Assembly: GCA_036852015.1 (NCBI GenBank)
Contig: JAANDG010000194.1
Location: 62,001-126,000, forward strand
DNA from: Pelodera strongyloides
Lineage: Eukaryota > Nematoda > Chromadorea > Rhabditida > Rhabditidae
DNA length: 64,000 nt
Reading direction: 5' to 3'
Below the pieces are notes generated by a model that was not told where the DNA came from, did not search any database, and saw nothing but the letters and a program-made list of their open reading frames with translations. Shown piece by piece: positions 1 through 12,449 of this stretch. Made by a program: the position numbers and the translations under genes. Position 1 is the stretch's first letter, and each line of letters begins with the position of its first letter.

Positions 1-502
1 GCGAAAACTGTAAACCATTATTTGTCAAAGAAGTGACAACATCTATAGGAAAAAGTGCCAAACGCTATAAGGTCTACCATTGGCTTATTATGAAAAATAG
101 CATTTTAGTCATTTGACAGCCACGCAGATCACCTCAGCTAACTCAAGCCCTAGAGAATCAAATGCTTCCAACGTTGTGGAGTTAACTGACACACCGCGGC
201 GGTGAGATTTCATGTACCAGCACGCATAGATGCTTATTACTTCATTGTTTAGTGAATATTATTATGTGAACCCTATACGGACTATCTGTACAATAAACGA
301 CACGTTCCTGAGAGTGATTTCCAATACCCATTCCCCGCATTATAACGACCAAGAAACATTGCTCTTTTCACCTAGTCCGGCATTGCTCTTAATTTATTTA
401 CATAGTTTTCGAATTCTGATTTTGAAGGGTAATAAACCTCCAACATCCTGATCATGTTTATTCGACAAGTGGTTAGTTAACGGTGTTGTGGCGTGTTTTT
501 GT

Positions 503-533
<31 letters not shown>

Positions 534-2881
534 GTGCTCGTGCGTTCGTGTGTGCATGCGTGTGTGTGTGCGTGTGTGCGTGCGTGTCGCATATGTCGCA
601 TGTGTCGTGTGTGTCCGCAATCTTATCGTTTAATTAGCCAATTATTTGTATGAGAGCATGAGTACCGTATCCATCGTCTCTAGAACAAAATCTTCCGACT
701 TAGTGAAACAAAAGGAACCCATATATTTGTCAATTTTTGATAATCATCTTACCGCTTTAGGACGCCTCGGGTCTCATTTGAAGAAAGGGAGATAATTCTA
801 AATGCGAATTCACCGCCACCGCATTCGAAGAGAAAATTCTTCAACTTTAAACGAAGTTGGAAGAAGATTAGTGCGATTCCGGAGGTCAGAGGCCTTTTCT
901 TTATTTATTTTTAAAGCGAAATACCGGCCGGTTTTTGAAACACATCGAGTACAACATCATTCTTATGCAGCTTATGCAAATGAACATAAAAGAATAAAGC
1001 ATCGAGCTAAATTCGCGTAAATTAGCGTAAATACAAAAAACAACAGGTGTTTTGCTTTAAACAACACCTATTGATAGAAAAATCCAGGTTAAATTAAACT
1101 GGTAACGTAAACTCGTTGGTTTGGGAAATTTTCGCCAGGCTTTGTTTACCCTTTTAAACAAACTGATTAGTAGTAGTAGCTTTGAAGAAATACAACAGAT
1201 CAGCGCACATTTAGACCTCGGAAAATTCGAACAGCGAGATACGAGAACCTCTGAAAGACGAAAGAGACGACAGAGATAGTGAGGACGGTGAGAACGAGCA
1301 GGAGACACACATGGGACTGGAGACGGTAGACAGCGAGAGGACTCAATGTCCACAAGACCAGAGAAGGGTGATAACTAAACATTCCTAGTTTTATTATGTA
1401 AACGCTGCGTCAGTGCTGCTCCAACTTAGCCCCAAACCAGAGGTAAGAAGGCATACGAACGGTGCGTCAAAATGTCGTTGTGTCGTGCTCACATACATCG
1501 ATTAGTAAGCGTAAACCTGTATTCTCACCTATGTGTTCGCTCTCATAACCTGCTACTCGAGCACACACTCATGCTACAGTACCCTGCCGCTCTAAACCAG
1601 TACGGTGGCTTTAAGACACCTGCTACCATAACCATAATCATGTTATAATGCGTTACCGTATTCTAGGACTCACAACCCTCACCTTGGCGCCAATCAATAT
1701 CGATTTTACGCAGGAAACGCGACGAAAGCACTCGAAGCAATGGTGATAGTGGACGGGGAAGTATGTCGAGCATACTAACTGGAAGTAATGTGGTAAGGTT
1801 TATTTATTCATTACGGGCTGGGTGTAAGTATAAAGGTCGGAACCTAATGTAATTTTATTATCAAATTACCTGTTTGCTAATCGACTACAACACGACGAGT
1901 TATATACTACTCTCTTTTCATCATTTCATTTGTTCTAATGCACACCATACTATACCATGTTATGTTATTCAATAAATAAATAATAGTATGCGAATGTTGT
2001 CGTATCTTGGTAGCTTGGCGCATTCCTACTTCCTGCTACGGCACTTCAGCAAATGAATTTTACTCATGTTAAAGTTAAACAATTTCAGACTTACCTAAGC
2101 CAGGAGCGTAGCTCGCTATCTACAGCTGGTCAGTCGAGCGATGGCGAGCGAACTCCGGATAAAAGGATGAGCGAGCCCCATGTGCAGGTGAGTGGTGTCA
2201 TTGTAGCTAGATTGTGCTGCGGTTAAGTGACATCTTTTGCCTCTATCTGTGTCTCTCTCTCGCTGTCTCTCTCTGTCTGTCTGTCACTCTCTTTCTCCGT
2301 CATCTTATCTACACCGTCTCTCTAAGGAAAAAAACCAATTTCAGCCCATCTTTGGACTCGGCGCTACCAATGATGACTTGGGGGGATGGAGACGATGTAA
2401 TTAATCATGAGAACCGACACAAGTATGAACCGTAAAGTTGACATGCCATATCGTGCAGTTATTGCATATGAATAGCGGAAGCTTAGCAAAACTTTTTTCT
2501 TTATCAGTAAGCCTACACTGGGGTAATCCACTAGGGTAATCTTGTGTCTTGTGCGAAAAACTCGAGCTCGCGTCACTTGTCTACTCGACAAGTACTCACC
2601 GGTTGAGCTACGCGCACCCTTTTTCGCAACCGCACAACCGATTCACCCTAGCACACACACGGTTCACACGGGCAGGGCCGGGTTGCCTCAGTCGGCGAAT
2701 CTACCCGATTTAATAGTAGGTCTTCATAACCTGTTAACTTATCCACATAAGTACCCTTGTAATGTATTCCCATTCAGATGGCGCCTATTTCACTGGAATC
2801 GTCGTCGACCTTCAAGAAATGACCCTGGACCAGAACTTGTCATTACGGAATGCTCTGAATCAAGTAGTAACCAGGAGATGA
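1..2881 (+). CDS. 3' portion of an unidentified multi-exon gene (hydrophilic tail)
   Basis: Exons inferred from splice sites and phase: 120-201, 761-884, 1215-1367, 1414-1442, 1714-1792, 2089-2187, 2345-2396 and 2778-2881 (stop TGA at 2879). All junctions between these keep one open frame of about 240 codons. Bases 3-71 are also open (ends at a GT) but do not join 120-201 in phase, so that link is unresolved. The product is hydrophilic: a Ser/Asn-rich stretch, a basic patch (KRKFFNFKRSWKK) in 761-884, a strongly acidic exon at 1215-1367, a Ser/Gly-rich exon at 1714-1792, and a final more ordered segment (GAYFTGIVVDLQEM). It looks like a long cytoplasmic C-terminal tail, but I do not recognise the family. 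Splice sites at 2089 (TTTCAG) and 2188 (GTGAGT) are strong. Alternative: the last exon is also open in another frame, ending RDS before TGA at 2896. The intron between 884 and 1215 contains a family A MITE. Confidence 0.6.
505..600. repeat. (GT)n microsatellite, interrupted
   Basis: Alternating GT with CG interruptions inside the intron between exons 120-201 and 761-884. Confidence 0.9.
911..1036. mobile_element. Family A palindromic MITE, 3' end missing
   Basis: Starts TTAA then AGCGAAATACCGGCCGG with the family's internal TATGCAAATG motif, but the mirror-image right end is absent. Lies in an intron of the 5' gene. Confidence 0.8.
1800..1985. repeat. Dispersed repeat shared with 42370-42490
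   Basis: The stretch around TTATTATCAAATTACCTGTT and the following TACTACTCTCTTTTCATCATT matches 42370-42490 with scattered mismatches, and both end in AATAAATAAATA. In the second place it is the inside of a palindromic element, so this copy may be a decayed relative. Confidence 0.6.
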
Positions 2882-3219
2882 GCACGCGGGACTCATGACG
2901 TCACTAAAGGGCCATGACGTCATCAAGGGCTTGACGTCATGATGTTCCAACAACGTGAGCTGATGCGCATAGTGTGCTCCACAACAACCATGACTGAACC
3001 TGATCCAGAGAAAGCCTAGAAAAAGTGCAGATGCTAAGTGAAAATAACCGCGGTGAGAGCTCCTAGCGAATCAAGAAGAGAAAACGCGAGAAATGATGTC
3101 CAAAATAATTATTAGTGGTCTTGATTTTTAAAGCATGATTTCGTTCATTGTTTTCGTGTACATAATGTGCGGGAGATAATTCGGTGACGTGGTGGGTGCG
3201 GGGTTCGTGCGTCGTGCGT

Positions 3220-3395
3220 GCGTCTTATGTGCGTGCGTGCGTGTGTGCGTGTGTGTGTTTGTGTGCGTGTGTGGTGTGTGTGTTTGTGTGTGTGCGTGCG
3301 TGCGTGCGTGCGTGCGCGCGTGCGTGCATGTGTGTCTGTGTGTGTGCGTGTGTGTGCTGTGTGTGTGTGTGTATGTGTGCGTGTGTGTGTGTGTT
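3220..3395. repeat. (GT)n / (GTGC)n microsatellite
   Basis: About 175 bp of GTGCGTGC and GTGTGT units. The open frames across it in several phases are artefacts of the repeat. Confidence 0.95.
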
Positions 3396-4460
3396 GGGTG
3401 TTCGTTGTGGAACCTAGTCGGGGAAAGCCGATTTATTTATGTGACTTTATCCTTCTGATCTCGGGTATTCTTATTTTTTTTATGTTTGTTAACAATATTT
3501 TTCGTAAATGTTAACTGTAGCTCACTAATTACAGCAGTCATTATGGATTCTACCAAATTTACCAATCACTATTATTACTCAAGGTGTACACAGAAATGGC
3601 CATAAACTACGGTTAGCTACTAGCATTTATGTTCCTCAATAGTTACGTGTCCATGTTTTCCTCTTGTCAATTGTCAGTTGTCACTTTTATAATTGCTACC
3701 AATTCGTCAATAAACGCTCAACGATGCTTTATGGGTTATTGTCTGTCATGCAAAAATAGCCGGAATACATATCGGGAAACAGATCCCCTCAAAATTGTTG
3801 TTTTTTTGTTCCTGTAGCGAATAGCCGGAATAGTGAGTAGTGGTTTTCTCAGCTGGTAAAGTCAACTTTTTAAACTAAATGCAACAAACGTGTTCCGTTT
3901 CGATTCGTACTCTGGGGCCCAACAGGGGATGACCCTTTCCGAGCGGATATTTTCCCGGAACGTTCCCATTTTTGAATTTCCGGGCGGCCCGAGAATACGG
4001 GCTAATACAATACGTAGAACAGCTCGCTTGTATACAGCTCACATAAATCTGAACAATTTCTTGGACAGGTACAATGAACGGCTCAAACAATGGAAGACTA
4101 GAATACAACTGGAACTTCTAACGTTTTTCCTCTCATATACTGCATTACCCTTGTTGTGGTAGCGATAATTTTATGTGAAAGTGAAAGGAGAAATAACTAC
4201 AGCACGGAAAGAAAAGAGCATATATTACTGGAACATATAACGTTTTTTTACCTCTCATATGCTGCAGTGTTCTTGTTGTGGTAACGATAATTAGGTGAAA
4301 GTGAAAGGACAAAATAACTACAGCAAAGAAAGAAAAGAGCATATGAGAACAATTCATGAAGGCTCATTATAGCGGCTCCGTCCTTTCTGCAAAATATGGA
4401 TGGCTTTTTTTTCAAAAACACTCAAAACTTTGGAGACTCATTTCTTTGTTTCCACTCCAA

Positions 4461-4637
4461 TTAAAGAAAAATACCGGCCGCGTTTTTGCATCGTGGACAG
4501 CTGGATTCTTACGTATTTATGCAAAGTTGCTCGAATTTAACTCGATTGTTTATGCTAATTTATGTTCATTTGCATAAGCCGCATAAGAATGCGGGTCTAT
4601 TCGATGTGTTTCAAAACCGGCCGGTAGTTTGCATTAA
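4461..4637. mobile_element. Family A palindromic MITE
   Basis: TTAA at both ends (4461-4464, 4634-4637). Left TIR carries a few substitutions; right end has AAAACCGGCCGGTA. Internal mirrored TATGC motifs. Confidence 0.85.
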
Positions 4638-4922
4638 CTTGCGAACCACATAAATTTAATACTTTCTAAGTTTATTAAAATTTGCTGACACATATTATAT
4701 TTCGCTCCGGAGAGTGCTGCATGGCTTATTGGGTAAAACCTACTAGGGCTCCTTGGGACTACTGTAGACAACTGGGCAACTGAAAATGGAGACCTGGGCA
4801 ACTGAGGACTACCGTGGACTACCGTGGACAACCAGGACAACTGTGAACATCCACGAAAATGTGTTTTTATAGAGTTAAATAAACCTGACCAAATTATTTA
4901 TGCAACTGTATACTTTACTTAA

Positions 4923-4960
4923 AGTTTCAAAACCGGCTGGTATTTCGTATTTCGCTTTAA
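4923..4960. mobile_element. Solo right end of a family A MITE
   Basis: Only the AAACCGGCTGGTATTTCG...CTTTAA end is visible, with a small duplication (TATTTCG twice). Confidence 0.7.
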
Positions 4961-5302
4961 GATACATATCTCCTTCTCAACGAACAGTATTTCTGATTTA
5001 GGGCTAAGGCTCACCACAACCATTTTATAATGAAGGCTAAAACCAAGAAAGATACATTGATCCTTTGTTCCGTTATTTATTAGTAGGGCTAGTGTTGTAC
5101 GTTGTACCTGCTCTAAAAAAATTTTTATGGACAGGCTTTCTCTTTTCGTGCTTTGTCAAAAACTGTTTTGTTGACACACAAAATTCACTAAACTTTCTAT
5201 TAGATCCCGCCACTTTCACCCGTTAGCTAATGCCGCACATCCAATTTTAGTTTTAGTAATCCAAGGATTATCTCACGAAAGGTCGTGTTTTCTCTCCCCA
5301 AG

Positions 5303-5438
5303 AGAGGCCGTATTCACCAACACATAGGGAGCCCTCCCTAGGCTCACGAGCGCTCTGCATTTTGTATGCTCTCGCACTCTCTTTAGCTACCTGGGGAGGC
5401 CTGTGAGGTCTCCCTGCGTCTTGGTGAATATGGCCTCT
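5303..5438. mobile_element. Palindromic MITE, family F (GGCCGTATTCACC ends)
   Basis: GAGGCCGTATTCACCAACAC at the left is mirrored by TTGGTGAATATGGCCTC at the right; CCTCCCTAGG and CCTGGGGAGG-like inner arms. Related copies are at 11603-11785, 39859-39983 and 42744-42874. Confidence 0.8.
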
Positions 5439-6213
5439 GTTTCCATTTGCCTCACCCAGTGTTTATTGTGGCAGATCGTCGTAACTTCGAGGGTATATTT
5501 TCTATGAAATAAAAAGGACCAAAGCGTAAGGACTTTCTCTAGATTTTAGTCTTTCTTACAGACTGTTTAAAATAAATCACCGTGTAGTGTTCCCATCTCA
5601 AACTCAAAAACGTCATCTAATAATAGTGCTCACCTACATTACATTCATATCATTGTGCGTTTATGACCCATTTCCACGAAGCGGCAAATAGAATTGTGCG
5701 TTTGTGGCCCATTTTTGGGGAACAAAATAGAACAATTGATTATCGTGGTCCTCATCCTTTTTATGTGGTACCGCGGTAATTTTCTTTTTCCATTTTTCCG
5801 ACATCGCGTGCCTTAGTGGATAATGTTTAATGTCGTGGCCTTTTCCTTTTTTTACCACAATTTGACGGGCTTGTAATGTAATTGGACGTAGATCCCATTA
5901 TCCTTTTATGAACACGGTCTTCATTGGCCGATACATGGAAATTCATATTTATATTTGTATTAAATTGCTTATTGTAGGTACCTAAAATAAACACTTGACA
6001 AATTGTAGAGTGTACATGAAAAATGCACATAACGAGTTTTTTTTATCATTATTAATCATGTGTTTTTCGTTCAATAAACAAAAATCACAGTATTTTTCCT
6101 TCTATGAACAGATTTCTTCCCACTGAAGCAGGTCTACACATTCACATTATCTTTGACTTTAAGTACTCGCGTAACGCACATGGTACACGCAAACAAACTA
6201 GCTAACTATCCTC

Positions 6214-6305
6214 ATTCAGAGTGTGTTGTCAGAGCTTCTTTTTTCCAGCCATGATGGCTTCTTTTCTTGTTTGGAAAAAAGAAGCTCTGACAATACACTC
6301 TGAAT
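6214..6305. repeat. Near-perfect hairpin (inverted repeat)
   Basis: Arms of about 35 bp (ATTCAGAGTGT...GAAGCTCTGAC mirrored) around a short AT-rich loop. Probably a small MITE or a solo palindrome. Confidence 0.85.
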
Positions 6306-7176
6306 ATCCTACACTTTCCGACTTAATGGAGCGTGTCACTGAATAACTAACTTTATATTATAAAATATATATAGCTGCCGCTACATTTTAACATTTTTTG
6401 TTCTTTTTTTTTACTATAACATTAACCTGGAAAAAATAACCGAGGAACTGCAATGGAATCACACAAACAGGACCAGTTGTGCATTTTCAATCTGACCCAA
6501 CACTGTTAGACACAAAAAATTATAAAAATTCCAATTTTCGGAGCTGGAAAATAAAAAGACTCAAAATTGGTTCTCCTAGCATGCTTGTGGAGGGTCCCAC
6601 GAAAATTTAACGTCTTCTTAGAAATACATATGGGGATATGGGCATGTCATTTGACTGTTCGGCTCGTCGTACTGTTCAATTATTCTATCAACCAATACCA
6701 AGTTTTTTGAACTTAGACTCACAGGAAACATACGATTATTAAAGGGGTAGGCCGAACCGTTAGAGTAAGGTGCGTTGCTTAATGATACAACATGCTTTCA
6801 ATGTTTCAGTGAGCTTGGAATTTCAATGTTGCCAAATATATTCCAATTCCCAGAGATCCGCAAGAAGTTCTATCACATTGCAACATTGTTGGCAATGCCT
6901 TATTTACCTATTAACGCCGATTTCAGATTGACCACTTTACGGTGTAAGATGCCTAAGGTGTGTTGATTTTCGTTAGGAGTACCGCTACCCTACATAACTA
7001 GCGCTTTTAGCGAGGGGTAAAATAGAGGTAGCTGAAGTCTACAAAGAGTTGACATGCAATTCGTCTTATGTCCAGCTCCTTGTTTTGCCTACCATTACCC
7101 AAATTGGTCATCTCGAGTTTCAGAAAATGCAGCAGCAAAACACGTTTCTGCAAAGTCTTAACCATTCGAACGCTTT

Positions 7177-7359
7177 TTAAAGCGAAATACCGGCCGGTTT
7201 TTGAAACGCATCGTGGACAACCGAATACTTATGTATTTACGCAAATTTGCTCGAATTTAGCTAGATTTTTTTATTCTAATTTATCTTCATTTGCATGAGC
7301 AGGATAAGCATGCTTGTCAACTGGATGTGCTTCAAAAACCGGCCGGTATTTCGCTTTAA
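7177..7359. mobile_element. Family A palindromic MITE, complete
   Basis: TTAA-flanked. Both 17-bp TIRs (AGCGAAATACCGGCCGG and its complement) are intact. Confidence 0.95.
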
Positions 7360-8269
7360 TATTATTGTTTCTTGCTATGCTTTTTGACTGTTTCCCTGTT
7401 TCATGAAGTAATTCACACCGAAAGTAACAATAGGTTCAAGTTTGTAAGACATTTTCGTAGTTGGCTTGAAATTAGTGCCGATTTCTCACATTTTTCTTCA
7501 TATTTGTAGCCTTAATTTGCAGTGAACTTCCCCAAGTCAATTATATTTTTCCCATAAGTAAAACAGAAACATGTTTCTTATACATTACATATATTTTACA
7601 AATCCTACATTTCATTTTCACATTGTTTTAATTGTATCACGATTTCTCCCTCGCCTAATGGCCCCTGGGACACAACCCAGAAAATTGTATGATAATCCAC
7701 TATTCCTGCATGTTATAATTATCTCCCCAGTGTCCTTTAATGGCTTTTGCACAGAGTAGACGAACATTTTCCGAAACCCCAATTTTGAAGCTATACAGAA
7801 AACAATTCGAGCCAAAGTTTTTGAACGTAACGTTGCAAATATTGGATAAACTCAATGGAATAGACTAGTTTCATTCGATAAATTAGCTAATCTTGGCGTA
7901 TGCGGACATAGGCTATAGTATTAGTATATGATGGGTTCACGCCTAGGCCCTGAGCCTTGGCCTACGCACCTAGGCTCAACTGATATTTCGGATACACCAA
8001 CTTCTATAATATATGAACTTAGCTACGAAACCTATGAAACACGAAATTATGCTCAAAAACGCTATCAGCTAAATTGGATAAATAGAAGCCATCACAGTGA
8101 TTGATCTTTTTTGGTCTCGCATTGTCGTTTTTAGTGTATAATTCCAAAAAAGCGTCTAAGAGCCCAAGGGCTCATCCCCCGAAAGCCTATTACGTAAATG
8201 AAAATGTCCCATACATCGGAATGTAGCAAAGACGAAGATCCTTCAAAACAACGAATTGTCTCAAAATTC

Positions 8270-8447
8270 TTAAAGCGAAATACTGGCCGGTTTTTGAAAC
8301 ACATCGAATAGGCATTCTTATGCAGCATATGCAAATGAACATACACTTTAATGAAAAATCGAGCTTAATTTGAGCAAATTAGCATAAATACGTAAGAATT
8401 CAGTTGTCCACGATGTGTTTCAAAAACCGGCCGGTATTTCGCTTTTA
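8270..8447. mobile_element. Family A palindromic MITE
   Basis: TTAA at the left; right end reads CCGGCCGGTATTTCGCTTTTAT, where the terminal TTAA is mutated. Confidence 0.9.
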
Positions 8448-10988
8448 TCCAAATAGGCCCTACAGAAATAGTAAAACTGAGTACAGCAAGGAGCCTTGTT
8501 TCAGCCTACCAACTTAACCCCGAAACAGTACGTTTTTTTAATTCAATTTTTGATAGGAGATGCCCAATGTAGAATCCCGAGCAATATATTTCCCTTTTCC
8601 ATTCCAATATATTATTTCCAGTTTAAGTTTAAAGTTACTTCCCGATATTGTATAACAATAAATAAATATCCATGAGCTGGATTTGCGGGCTTTTCGGGGG
8701 TCACAATAAAAAGTTAGCAGTGAGTTTTGCTGGACTCGAGGTGAAATATTGCAAGCCGAAGCTCATGTGATTTAAACACTATTCTGGTTTTTGGTTCAGT
8801 TTTATTCTAGTTTTGTGTATGATTTATGATTTGTATACTATACAACACTGGCAATTAAATATTGAAGTAATGCCCAACAGTCCAAAATTTCAGAAATACG
8901 TTGAATTCCAGTTACGCCATCGCTTACACAGCTATACATCACTGCGTATGCATATACGTGATCAAGCCACGTTTGTATCTTGGTCCTTGGTATTCGTATT
9001 GTATTCCACTGATTAGAAATAAATTTATACGTCTAATAAATTTACAAAATATAAAAATAATTGAGCCCTTTCCTCCAGTTGAAGAAAAACAAGCGAATCA
9101 GAAAGGGCAGCTGAAAACAGCTGAATTTATTTAATTTTCGATCATCTAAATACTAAATTGTTTATAAATATTCACAAATGCACATGTTCATCTGCCACAC
9201 AGCTACCCACTTACTTGGTCTCTGAACACAGTTATTTCGTGATTGCAAAAGTATATAGTATGAATTTTGTCACGAAAAATTTCATTACTTTTAATACTAT
9301 ATAATAATATTTTCAAAAAAAAAAATGACTACAAACGGTCAAGGAATACACACAATGCATCAGAATATTGTTTTATTTCCATGAATATGTGATAAATATT
9401 TTTTCTTCCTTTATTGAGTTTACATATGTCGCAAAAACATCTTAATCGGGAATCTGTACTTAGGTCGTTGGATAAAGTTGACATATTTTTTTACATAAGT
9501 TGCTTGATCCTCCCTTCTTTTCCGAATTCTGAAATTCTTGGAAATTCTCTGAAAACGCCCAAAGAAGACCCGTTTCCGGGAAAATGAGCGTGAAAAAAAT
9601 AGAATTAAAATGTATTTTGGCCAGTGAACATGCCTGAATAGTCATCATTTTATTGTAGTGTTTTCCACTTTTTTTCGCGCGGTCTGCTGCATTTTAATTT
9701 AATGCATGGTTTTTGTTATTGGTTGAATATTACACTAACCTTTTTAAGAATTTTTAACTCTTTTTCTAATGTATATTTTTTTGTAACACATTCAACAAAA
9801 AATGATGCAATTATGATATAACCCAAATATACTACACAATTTCAAAAAATTCTTTTGAATAACTAATATTACCTTTTTGCCTTCTTCCTTCTTGGCCATC
9901 TTGGCCTTGGCGTTATGGCCATGGGATGGGGTCACGATTTCTCATAAATACTACTTTTTATATTGAAGATTTTAGTTTTAGTTCGTTTTCTGTTTGTGTT
10001 CAATTTTTACTGCGATCATAATACACGAGCTATAAGTTGTAAATCGAGACCCAAAGGTCTCATATTCCCTTTGTTTTTATGTAAATTAGCTGGGGATCAT
10101 TTTAAGCTTCCTACCTCACTTATTGTTTACTATTCTTTAGTTGTACGTGAAAACAATCATATTTTGAAGTTTGTAGTTCAAAAAATATCGTGCCCATCTT
10201 TTTTTTTTTTTGTTATAACATAGAGCCTGATCAATTTCTTCTACAAATTCTCATTAGCACGGCAGGTGATGAATGGATTCTATTCTTTCATCAAATGTTA
10301 GATCAAAGGAGCGTCACCAAATTATGTTTTATGTAATTATATCATGGTTTATCATGGTTTATCTCTAACAGATGCATTCAGCGCGCATCTTCTTAGCATA
10401 TCCTTTGATCGGAGCGCCAGTTTCGCGCGATATGCACGCCATTCCGCGCCACCTCGTTTGCGCGAAACTTACTAATGATTCTTTCAGTTATGTATCCGTT
10501 CAATCGCGCCGCTTCGGTAAACGTGGAAAGTCGAGAAAATGAGCCGAATCGTCCCGTTTTCATAAGGCAGAAGAATTTTTTGGAAAATATTTTGGAGGTG
10601 ATGTCATTTTTTAGGTTATTTTCCAAATAGTATGAGAATCTGTCTGAGTGCATTTTTTGTCCTAAAAATTTTGTGTTGTTATTTGTGTGAAACTGAGCGT
10701 ACTCCAGGGAAAGTAAAATGGAACGAATATGTCTAGACATTACTGGACAAAACTAACTACCGCTACCGCCTATCCTTTGCTAGCGCAATAGCATAGTTTG
10801 GGCTTATTTAGTTCTAATTGCCTAATTGTACGACGAAAAGCTGACGGCAGGTTCTTAGGTTCATCAAATATTTTCGTTTTTATTTAGATGTCGTTGATGT
10901 CAAATGGCACTATAAATTCTAATGCCCTTTCCGCGAAAGAAGAACAGCCATTTATTGAGGAGAATGTCAACTCATTGTCGGAGTCGGT

Positions 10989-11171
10989 TTAAAGCGAAAT
11001 ACCGGCCGGTTTTTGAAACGCATCGTGGACAACCGCATTCGTATTTATTTATGCGAATTGGGGTCTAATTAGGGTCTATTTCTTATGCCATATTATGCTC
11101 ATTTGCATATGACGCATAAGAATGTTGGTGTATTCGATGCGTTTCAAAAACCGGCCGGTATTTCGCTTTAA
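10989..11171. mobile_element. Family A palindromic MITE, complete
   Basis: TTAA at both ends and intact TIRs; the internal arms are unusually well matched to each other. Confidence 0.95.
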
Positions 11172-11602
11172 TAACACTATACCACTTGTTTATAGGGTTT
11201 CATTTCCCAGGCCCTGATTAAGTTAGGGTCGGGGTTGGGTTTAAGTCTAGGTCAAAGTTTAAGCTCAAGTAATGGAATATTATTACTGCGCACTTCGTGG
11301 CTTCCCTGTGAAAATTAGCTAGTAAAAAACCGAACAAGAGGCAGGGTGCCGCTGCCGCGTCTTGAACCCGTCGCGCGCCCGCCCGCCCGCCGAGCCCGCG
11401 AACCCGCCGAGCGGACTATCCTTGGGTAGCTTTTGGAAAATTCCTGGCAGGAATCTTTCACAGGAAGGATCCAATTTTCCTTGACAATGTTTTCTATGCC
11501 TCAGCTTTCCGAGGCGTTGTTTTGTGCATTCACAAAATAAAAAAATTATCATATAATTTCAGCTCAAAACGTATAAACGTCAATTTAATTTTGTACACCC
11601 AC

Positions 11603-11785
11603 TGAGGCCGTATTCACCACTCCGTTTACCCCTGGAGAAAACTGTATCTCGGAGAAAATTTACCTAGAAAGCGAGATTATGTCACAAAATTTGCATTCAC
11701 CACTCACTCTCCTTCCCGAAAAATGCGTTCCAAAAGTTTTGTCTCTAGAGAAATGTTTACCCTTGAGTGGTGAATACGGCCTCAG
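11603..11785. mobile_element. Palindromic MITE, family F variant
   Basis: TGAGGCCGTATTCACCACTC at the left mirrored by GAGTGGTGAATACGGCCTCA at the right, with further mirrored inner arms (CTCTGGAGAA-like). Confidence 0.85.
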
Positions 11786-12434
11786 GTTGATTGGCGTTTT
11801 GTTTTTATTTTTTTTATTTTTTTTTGAAAAAGATCAGCTGCTTAATAAATATTAATAAGTTTAGATGATTGTGTCGGGTGAAAATGCAAGTAATTATAAT
11901 TTATTTCCGCTTTTTACTATTACGATAAAAAATAAATGTAGCACTTAATTGCATCTCAATAACAGAGACCACTGGACCCTTTGGTTCTTTTTCATATTTT
12001 GTGCTGGTTAGTAGCTGTTCCATTCCATAATTTGCGTCGTGTTAAAGCAGTAGTATACCTGTACCTACCTTGCTTGGGAAATTTACATATGATACTGTAT
12101 AATATGTAAATTTGGTGCCGAAAACTTACCGGACGGGCCCCAAATTTAAATAGGATACATAGGAAACACGTATCATATGCAAGTTTCCCAAAATAGGTAC
12201 AATACTGCTTCAAGAAAATATATCCTTTACAACACAGTTTGAAACCAATAAGACAAGAAAAAAGTCCGACAAATCTAATACACAGACTTCCACCCTTACC
12301 AATTAAAAAAACTCAATATTTATTTTTGAACACACACCAGTCCAACTTTCATTGTACCGCTCGCTATTTGGTAATGCCTGTTGTCCAGCATATTTATGAA
12401 AACCTCGTGCCATATCCCTCTAAAAAATTACAAA

Positions 12435-12442
12435 ACTTTCAG
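12435..12442 (+). promoter_or_regulatory. Probable trans-splice acceptor of the receptor gene
   Basis: ACTTTCAG ends 7 bases before the ATG at 12450, the usual position for spliced-leader addition in nematodes. Confidence 0.5.
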
Positions 12443-12449
12443 CAGTACA

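Larger units (their letters stand above)
2882..12449. other. Gene-poor, repeat-rich interval
   Basis: No convincing chain of exons on either strand. It holds GT microsatellites, a hairpin at 6214-6305, palindromic MITEs (4461-4637, 7177-7359, 8270-8447, 10989-11171, 5303-5438, 11603-11785) and AT-rich unique sequence. Short open stretches at 7050-7150 (+) and 10393-10740 (-) look mildly protein-like, but no splice partners were found. Confidence 0.6.

Noticed and set aside
3184..3514. Three overlapping open frames of Cys/Val/Arg repeats
   Set aside because: They are translations of a GT/GTGC microsatellite.
7068..7298. Open frame ending inside a family A MITE
   Set aside because: The second half is MITE sequence; the short upstream part (7050-7150) has no splice partner.
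10393..10740. 115-aa minus-strand open frame
   Set aside because: Has a plausible look at its C-terminal end, but no neighbouring exons, no recognised motif and low-complexity flanks.
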